Positions 57,435 through 64,000 of a stretch of 64,000 nucleotides of DNA are shown piece after piece. Positions within the stretch are counted from its first letter, which is position 1. Each line of letters starts with the position of its first letter. A program made the position numbers and the translations under genes. Under the pieces are notes generated by a model. The model saw only the letters and a program-made list of their open reading frames with translations, was not told the origin of the DNA and made no database searches. Source of the stretch: Cryptomeria japonica (Eukaryota > Streptophyta > Pinopsida > Cupressales > Cupressaceae); contig NC_081413.1 of the NCBI RefSeq assembly GCF_030272615.1, positions 716,801,867-716,865,866 of the forward strand, written 5' to 3'.

Positions 57435-58706
57435 CTATAATTTCCCTTTTATTTCCTCAGTGTCTCCTCTAGGTTGATCTCTGCAATCTCTAGCCAAGTG
57501 TCCAACTTTGTGACAATGAAAACATGTCATACTAGGATTTCTCCACGATCTTCGGTTGTTCATTCCAAACCTTATAAAGCAGTTGGCACTTATATGTCCA
57601 TATCTTCCACAACATTCACACCATATCCTTGTATTGTAATCCCATGGTATTACAGAATACTGTCGGTCAGGATCTGTGTGAGTTTGGTAGCCTCTAGTAT
57701 TTGCTTGGAGTGCAAACCACATATAGTTCTTTTGCTTAAACCAACACTTCTCCGTACTATGTCCATATCTATTGCAGTTTTTACAAAATCCTTTGAATTT
57801 TGCCTTCTGATAATTGCTAACAGACTTTTTCCTACATTAGTTAGATGTGTGACCATACTTATTGCAATTGTTACAATAACCATTAGACCTAGTGACATTC
57901 GGTTGCTTACCTTTTCTGATTTGGCAAATATTAGTAGTATGTCCTTGTTTTCCACAGTAGTTGCAAATAGGCTTCTTCCCTTTGATGTTCTTCTTGATTC
58001 CAGCTTGCTTTGATGATTCTCCTCTCTCGGTAGTGTGGATTCCCTTCTCAGTAGAGTCTTTACCTTTGTAACCGAGTCCTGCAACTTTGTTGGGTCTTTT
58101 TGTATTCAGTTGCTCATCCAACATCTTTGATGCTTCATAACTCTTCTTTAGTGTTTCTTTGGATTTCTTCTCTGTTTCAAGTTCATCGATCAATCTTGAT
58201 ACTTCAAGTTTCAATGCTTGATTCTCATCATCTTTCAGATTTACTTCATGATGTGCATAACCCAATTGGTCTGACAGATTTTGTTGAATCCCAATCAACC
58301 TTGTGATTTCATCATTCTTTTCAGATATTAATGCTTTAAGCTATTGTTTTTCTCTTTCTAGATCTCTTACTTTATCCTTGGTTGTCCTCAATGCATCAAG
58401 ATTTTCAGTCATCTGTGTGCTGAAATGTTCATGTCCTCTTTTCATTGCTTTTAGCTGATCAGTCAGTGCTTTGTACTTTTCCTTCAGTCCTTCAATCATT
58501 TCTTCGGTCTCTTCAGATATACTGTTCTCAGATGATATTTCAATTTGTTCCACTAACTCTTGAGAGTCCTGTAAATCATTAGATAATCTTCTTCTAACTT
58601 TCAATGATTTTTGCATTTGTCTTTGCATGTCTGCAATCACTTGATTAGCATGATCCAACTCATTTTGAAGATTCACAATTCTTCGAGATTGTCTGTAGCC
58701 TTCCAT
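57435..58706 (-). pseudogene. Coiled-coil protein with five CCHC zinc knuckles (first gene of the element)
   Basis: Start MEGYRQ at 58706, 48 bases after the primer site, exactly where gag starts in copia elements. About 424 codons, in one frame, with two stops (about 58341 and 57838). The first 190 residues are strongly heptad-like (LQNELDHANQVIADMQRQM, LKEKYKALTDQLKAM, RLIDELETEKKSKETLKK). The C-terminal half carries five CX2CX4HX4C knuckles: CNYCGKQGHTTNIC, CNNCNKYGHTSN.C (a stop lies before its last Cys), CKNCNRYGHSTEKC, CECCGRYGHISANC and CFHCHKVGHLARDC. Copia Gag usually has one or two and a different N-terminal domain. A nucleic-acid-binding, self-assembling Gag replacement is the natural inference. 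All five knuckles keep their ligands. Confidence 0.82.
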
Positions 58707-58754
58707 TGATAAGATCTTTCTCTTTAGGTTGTTAAATCCTTTTCCAAGATTCAA

Positions 58755-58766
58755 GCTCTGATACCA
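58755..58766 (-). promoter_or_regulatory. Primer-binding site, initiator tRNA-Met
   Basis: Minus strand TGGTATCAGAGC, two bases inside the LTR end at 58769; same spacing as in the element at 1567-18302. Confidence 0.9.
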
Positions 58767-58768
58767 AT

Positions 58769-59921
58769 TGTTAGGCCCAATATGGAAAGCTAATGTACTA
58801 AGAGGGGAGGGGTGAATCAGTACTTCAAATCCTTTGTTCAACAATAACTTTACTGTTATGCATAAACCAAAAACTATTGTAACATAATATAAAGCTAAAA
58901 CAAATAAATAATAATCATACATGATTCACTCCATAACACATATATTTTGGTTATGCAGAAACTCTTGGTTAGAGAGAAAAATTGCGGTGGGGATGGCACC
59001 CACAACTTCACTACTGCAATAATAAAGGTTGCTCGATTAGAGCTACATGTTTAGCTATTTCTGATAGCTTACCCTGTTAGGAGTATCAAGATTGTTAGAT
59101 CTACCTTGCTAAAGGATTTTACAACACTTATTCTAAATGTTGCACCTGGTTAAAGGCTTGACAATTTATAGACTTTGTTAGAGTCTTTTACCCTGTTAAA
59201 GGTTTCTCTTACAACTCAAAATATTACAGTAAAATCATTACAAATATCTGCAACTTTACATATGGAATGTTATAGCAGATTCTATGTGCTCAAAATGATA
59301 TTACCTTGCTTACAGCATACCTCAATAATCCATAAAGTAACTCGGTAAACCCTTATGTTTACTCTGTTCCTTGACTGTTCTCTGAAATCCTTCTCGGTGA
59401 CCTCTGTGTCTCTGACAGTCACAATACTCAGTGCTTCCTTATCTATTACACATGTCTTACTTCATACACCTCTTTTCTGATCCTTAATTCATGTTGTATA
59501 AATAGATCTCTTATGTCAGTATCTGGTTCATTGCTTTGATCTTACAAACACGATTTATCGAATGAATAACCATTAAAAATATTTCATTGGATAGATGACC
59601 TCAAAATCATACAAAATCTTTAAGTGCAATTTCCAATGTGATAATGGTTCTTTGTTCCTCGATCTTGTAACACATTTCCACACAAGTGTCTAGGTTAAAT
59701 GAATTTGGTAAAATGTTTCACTCGGTGTATTATTATTGCTGCTCGATAGACATAGAGTGTTACTCGGTAGACAGCTCGGTGTATACTAAGCTCTGTGACT
59801 ACTTTCTTCTATAACCAACTGCTATGTGCTTACCGACTGAATATTTCGGTAGTAGTAACCGACTAGAGCATATAGAATGACTTTGGACATAAAACTAATG
59901 GCAACTTAGTAAGTAGTAACA
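58769..59921 (-). repeat. 5' LTR of the two-gene element
   Basis: Matches 51940-53108 throughout, with scattered substitutions and a short indel near 59725. The tccat duplication follows at 59922. Confidence 0.93.
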
Positions 59922-60451
59922 TCCATGGGGTCTATGTTGTAATTGTACAAACATACTCATCTGGAAATTCTAAAATTAAAGGATGAGTATCTGTTAGGGG
60001 TGTTTTTGCTAATTGACCTACAATTACCTGTCCTTTAATGGCCTTTCTATCTACATATTGGATATCAAACTCATTGAGCAACATATCCCATTTAGCCATA
60101 CGAGAAATTAGACTTGTTTTGGATAACAAGTATTTTAGAGGATCAATTTTACAAATGAGCTTAACTGTATGACAACATATAATGTCAAAGATTTTGTGAA
60201 CAAAAAGCAACATCTAGACATGCTTTTTCCATGAGTGAGTAATTAACCTCTAACTCCACCAGGGTTCGACTAAAGTAATAAATGACACGCTCTTTTTCTT
60301 GATCATCATGTTGGGCAAGGAGTGCCCCCACTACCATTGGAGTAACTAAACTGTATAGAAGAAATGGCCTTCCTGGAATGGGTGGCATCAACACTAGAGA
60401 ATGAGCTAGATATTCTTTTATCCTATCAAATGTTTGTTGACACTAAGCATC
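59922..60451 (-). pseudogene. Gypsy RT connection and RNase H-like segment
   Basis: Contains PPIPGRPFLLYSLV, GALLAQHDDQEKERVIYYFS and NYSLMEKACLDVAF, then KIDPLKYLLSK and RMAKWDMLLNEFDIQYVDRK, ending at LEFPDEYVC beside the insertion. This is the RT-proximal RNase H region of Ty3/gypsy pol; the second RNase H continues at 51939. At least one frame change lies near 60200. Confidence 0.85.
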
Positions 60452-61195
60452 CTACTTGAATTTTGTACCTTTCTTAAGCAAATGTGTGAATGGCTGACAT
60501 TTATCTGCCAACTGAACAATAAAAATCTTGACAAATTGTAGCTTTCCTTGAAGGCTACACAAGTTCTTCAATGTTTTAGGAGGAGGGATTTCTAGAATTG
60601 CCTTGACCTTCTTAGGGTCAACTTCAATGCCACACCCAGAGACTATAAAACCAAGGAGTTTACCTGATGTAACTCCAAATACACACTTTTTAGGATTGAG
60701 GTGCAACTTATACTTAACCAAACATTCAAAAATATGTTCTAGAATAGTTGGATGTTTGGCCCTAGTCTTTGATTTCCCTAAGATATCATCTACATAATCC
60801 TCCAATATTTTATGCATGAGATCATGGAATATTACTATCATAGCCCGCGGATATGTGGCACCTACATTTTTTAGACCAAAAGGCATAACTTGGTAACAAA
60901 AAGTGCCCCAAGGAATAGTAAAGGTTGTTTTATGCTCATCGTCCTCTGCAATTTTTATCTGGTTGTAACTTGAAAAACCATCCACAAGGGAAAGCATTTC
61001 ATGCCCTGCTATGGAATCAACTAGGATGTCAATATTAGGAAGTGGAAAATGATCTTTGGGGCATGCTTTATTGAGGTCTCTGAAATCTGTACAAACTTGA
61101 ATAGCTCCATTAGGTTTAGAAACAAGCACCATATTGGAAATCCATTCCGAATAATCAATTGGTCAAATAAATTTGACTTCTAACAACTTTTCCAA
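60452..61195 (-). pseudogene. Gypsy reverse transcriptase
   Basis: An open stretch of 226 codons (61132 to 60452) plus a short upstream part after a stop. Motifs in order: VSKPNGAIQVCTDFRDLNKA, HFPLPNID, LVDGFSSYNQIKI, TFTIPWGTFCYQVMPFGLKN, the catalytic YVDDILGKSK, HLNPKKCVFGV and KLLGFIVS. All three RT aspartates appear present. The end KKGTKFK is followed by a stop. This is among the best preserved parts of the old gypsy element. Confidence 0.92.
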
Positions 61196-62497
61196 TTCTA
61201 CTTTGACCAATAATATTATACGGGGGTGCATCTTTTGAAGCTTTTTCTTAATAGGTTTAACATTTGTATCAACAACTAGATGATGTACAACAAGCTCAAC
61301 ATCAAGCCCAAGCATGTCTTCATCAGACCATGTAAAGTTAATAGGCCATTTGTGAGGATCTGAAAGAAAACTTGGAACTCTTCATGAGACAAAGATGTTG
61401 GCACATAAGTAATTTGAGTGTTTTCTGTAGTTCCCAAATTAAATTTTCTTAATTCATCAATAATAATTGGGGTTTTATCAGGAACCAGTATGTCTATGAG
61501 AGGAAGAGGGGAATCCTCATCTTCTAGCGTCTCGGAGAGGTTATCACCAAAAGATACACCCTTTGTTTTTACTTTTTAAAAATCTATAGGTGCCTCAGAA
61601 AGGTTTTCACCTGTAGATAATAGATTTTTCAATTCTTTTTCATTTTTGCGATTAAGGATCCCCTCTTTCCCAAAATAGCCTTGAGAATACAATTGGTAGA
61701 CTATATTGAGGATTGGATGATAATATGGTACACGCTCAGTTTCTCCCAGCAATTGCAAGAGCATGCCATCACTATGGAGTGTATCAAGGTGTGCAATAGT
61801 TTGACCCCAATCAATGAGTTCGGGATGGTGAAGAGAAAGGCTAATGATAAGAATGGATGTGTCAAAAAGGGTATATGTGCCAAAGGACAAGGAGATATCT
61901 ATATCATCATACGCTTATTTGACAACTTCCTAAAGGTATGTCTTTGATATCAACTAAAACATTTTCATGGTTTCCAAAAGTGCTTGTTGAAGTTGAGGCT
62001 TCATGAGAAGAATGTCGAAAACCAAGCCCTTGGTGATGAACATTTAGAATCCGATCAATAGGTCTTATGTTTCCATGATCTTCTTGTCCTAATCCTCCAC
62101 CTTGATAATCCCATTTCTTGGTATCCAATTTGTTTGCTACTAGGTATTTTTATTTGAAATGATTAAGGGGAGTATCTTTGTCTTCAATAACATCTTTGAA
62201 AAACCACTGATTAATATCTCTCTTTATGACCTCATGATTAAGTTCACCATGAGACTAAAATGTGGTAGAACCGTACATTCTGACCACAAATTCTTTCTTC
62301 TTCTTCTCTCTGGTAGGTTTCCTATGGGTATGAGTAACTATAGGTAATGCACCCACTACAGGGGTTTCTCATAAGGCATATTCACCACAACCAGCATCGT
62401 TGATCTTGAGCTAGGAAAAGGTGGATGAAATGGAAGTTATTCCTTTAAGAGTAGTCAATGTGGATTCAGGGCCAACATATAAAGATGATGAAATAGT
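61196..62497 (-). pseudogene. Gypsy protease-RT linker
   Basis: Patches of the linker found in Tat-type elements are readable: LSLHHPELIDW, LLGETERVPYYHPILNIVYQ, SQGYFGKEGILNRK and LLSTGENLSEAPIDF (61890 to 61576), and DSPLPLIDILVPDKTP near 61500. Many stops and frame changes. No catalytic function is known for this region. Confidence 0.7.
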
Positions 62498-63061
62498 TTA
62501 AGCAATTCCAATGTTAATGTCTAGGCAATGATGGGAATATGGAGAAGATGCTTCAAGAGTGCCAAAACATTCAAATGGTTGAGTGTCACTACAAATAGTA
62601 ATTTCACAACCTTGGTAAGGAAATTTTAAACATTGGTGGTAGGTGGATGACACAGCCTGCATAGCATGAACCAAGGGGCAACTAAGAAGGATATTAAATG
62701 GAAGGTCAAGATCAACAACATGGCAAAGAGTATCTTGTGTTACTGGGCCCACCTAAGTTGGAAGATTGATCATTCCCACTAAGCTTATCTCTGCATTATC
62801 ATATGCTTTGATAGTGATGCATTGGTTATGCAAATCCATGACAATATTATAAAGATTTAGGGTAGAAACATTATTGATCAGAACTTGCTTTACTTTATAT
62901 TGATGGATAATGGCCTCGATATTAAGTAGACAACTATGATTAGGATCGGGAACCATGGCATTTGATTGGGTGAAATTGAGATGGTATGTGGCAGATAAAT
63001 GTGCCACCAAAGCTTGGAATTGTGTTGGATCTATGTTGTTGGGCACATGAATTTCTTTCAA
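62498..63061 (-). pseudogene. Gypsy retropepsin
   Basis: EIHVPNNIDPTQFQALVAHL, then the active-site segment VLINNVSTLNL where relatives have DNGS (so Asp has become Asn and Gly has become Val), then ITIKAYDNAEISLVG, LPFNILLSCPLVHAMQAV and a stop at 62753 in between. The protease would have cut the polyprotein; with both active-site residues changed it cannot. Confidence 0.82.
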
Positions 63062-63079
63062 TGAATAGTTAAGAATCTC

Positions 63080-63687
63080 CTAGTGAGTAGGTGAAGCTTT
63101 TAACAAGTCTAAAATAAAAATCTGTGCAGGGGTCTTCCCTGAGTGCTCAAGAATGTTATATTGTGTTGACACAGACACTTGAGGTGGAGCTCCTAGAATA
63201 GTCATGCGAGCTCTTCTATTGGTTGTGGCACACTGGGTATTAACTCCCTTAACACAAATCATATTGACATACTTTTCTACCTACACAATACAACCTATTG
63301 TAAGACCATAATTGAATGGAACCTTGTTATAATTGATGTTATTAGTGGTACAACTCTGACTAGCATTGGAGGTGCTTGATTATCCTTGATACTTGGGAAG
63401 AGCATCTTTATACATGCCTAAATTCACATTGGGTGACTTTCTTATGGTAGGGTCAACATCACTTTTTCCTTGATCAATAAGATACTAAACTGGGTACTTA
63501 AGCTTCATGCACTTGTTCGTCGCATGACCCTTGACACAATGATAAGATTAGTATTCATTTTCCTTATACCAACCAGGCTTGGGTTTAGACTCATCAAATG
63601 GTATTGTTTGTGGATATATGACCATATTATGCTACTCCATGTGTTTAAAAATTACATCTAAGGGTTCCCCCATGAGTGTAAATTGAT
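63080..63687 (-). pseudogene. Gypsy Gag C-terminus and linker
   Basis: The minus strand reads LMGEPLDVIFKHME, then a knuckle-like WYKENEY.SYHCVKGHATNKC, then RRARMTILGAPPQVS, YNILEHSGKTPAQIF and ILDLLKASPTH. This is the Gag-to-protease transition of plant gypsy elements. There are several stops. It is truncated at 63687 by the next LTR. Confidence 0.75.
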
Positions 63688-63689
63688 GT

Positions 63690-64000
63690 TGTAATGCCCC
63701 GTCGGGAACCCCGAAGGAAAAACCCACAAACAAGGGTGAAACAAATTTTTTTTTAAAGTATAAACATAATTAGTGCATTTACATAACATGCACGATAACA
63801 GAAGAAGATGACTTACACCAGAATTCCTTAAGGGTTACCAATGAAGAATTAACTTCAAGATAAATTCCACAATTATCATTAATCCATATATCCATCATTA
63901 AATCAAAGATCACAAGAAGCCATAAGAAAATAAATATACACCATTGAAAGATTGAAAGCATGCAATATAATTCCACTTCAATAAGCATGAATAAATATCA
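63690..64000. repeat. Start of another LTR, runs off the window
   Basis: The gypsy gag frame stops abruptly, and a sequence starting TGTAATGCCCCGTCGGGAAC begins (TGTTGTAATG, two to three bases earlier, is an alternative start). It has the TG start and the form of an LTR end. Orientation and type cannot be judged from 311 bases. Confidence 0.45.

Larger units (their letters stand above)
51940..59921 (-). mobile_element. Copia-type LTR element carrying two unassigned genes and no pol
   Basis: LTRs of about 1,169 bp (51940-53108) and 1,153 bp (58769-59921), perfect target duplications tccat (51935-51939 and 59922-59926), a tRNA-Met primer site (58755-58766) and a polypurine tract (53109-53120) define a complete minus-strand element of 8.0 kb. 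Its interior encodes a coiled-coil, five-zinc-knuckle protein at the gag position and a protein of about 1,100 residues that I cannot assign. No protease, integrase, RT or RNase H motif is present. The ends and the LTR blocks resemble the copia element at 1567-18302, which is the kind of element that could supply the enzymes. Confidence 0.88.

Overview
This is a plant nuclear window, most likely from a seed plant with a very large genome; a gymnosperm is my best guess, which is inference. I see no intact host gene, tRNA, rRNA or CRISPR array. Nearly everything recognisable is a transposable element, most inserted into one another and most broken by point mutations.

Left block (1-18985, element genes on the minus strand). 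A Ty3/gypsy-type 5' LTR (1129-1566 plus 18308-18985) with a PBS-like site at 1110-1124 was split by a Ty1/copia element (1567-18302). That copia element has diverged LTRs and a tRNA-Met primer site. Its gag-pol (7069 to 2924) stays in one frame and is broken only by seven stops. Its 5' LTR was in turn hit by a solo LTR (7548-9128) and by a young element (9736-18260) with two 1657-bp LTRs about 1.4 percent apart. The young element encodes only a repetitive gag-position protein, a retropepsin and a G-patch-like segment, with no reverse transcriptase.

Middle block (18986-35318). A full-length plant L1-type LINE (19774-27818, plus strand) is flanked by an 18-bp target duplication. It has ORF1, an endonuclease-RT-RNase H ORF2, and downstream an additional broken reading frame of about 252 codons that I cannot assign. 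Further right are a perfect 22-bp-arm hairpin (30017-30075), a pogo/jerky-like transposase pseudogene (30859-32003, minus) and a patch of degenerate repeats (32480-33210). The rest is AT-rich sequence without recognisable features.

Right block (35319-63687). This is one old minus-strand Ty3/gypsy element resembling the Tat lineage: gag tail, protease, RT, RNase H, integrase, then a plant-mobile-domain gene on the opposite strand, a polypurine tract and the 3' LTR. Three LTR elements break it: a non-coding element with a tRNA-Met primer site (42473-48329) that itself carries a SINE, a 2.1-kb element (48368-50478), and a large element (51940-59921). With the insertions removed the gypsy protein reads across each junction.

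The most unusual item is the 51940-59921 element. It has the LTRs, primer site, polypurine tract and target duplication of a copia-type retrotransposon, but no protease, integrase or RT. It carries two minus-strand genes instead: a coiled-coil protein with five CCHC zinc knuckles at the gag position, and a protein of about 1,100 residues of unknown family. Another LTR begins at 63690 and runs off the window.
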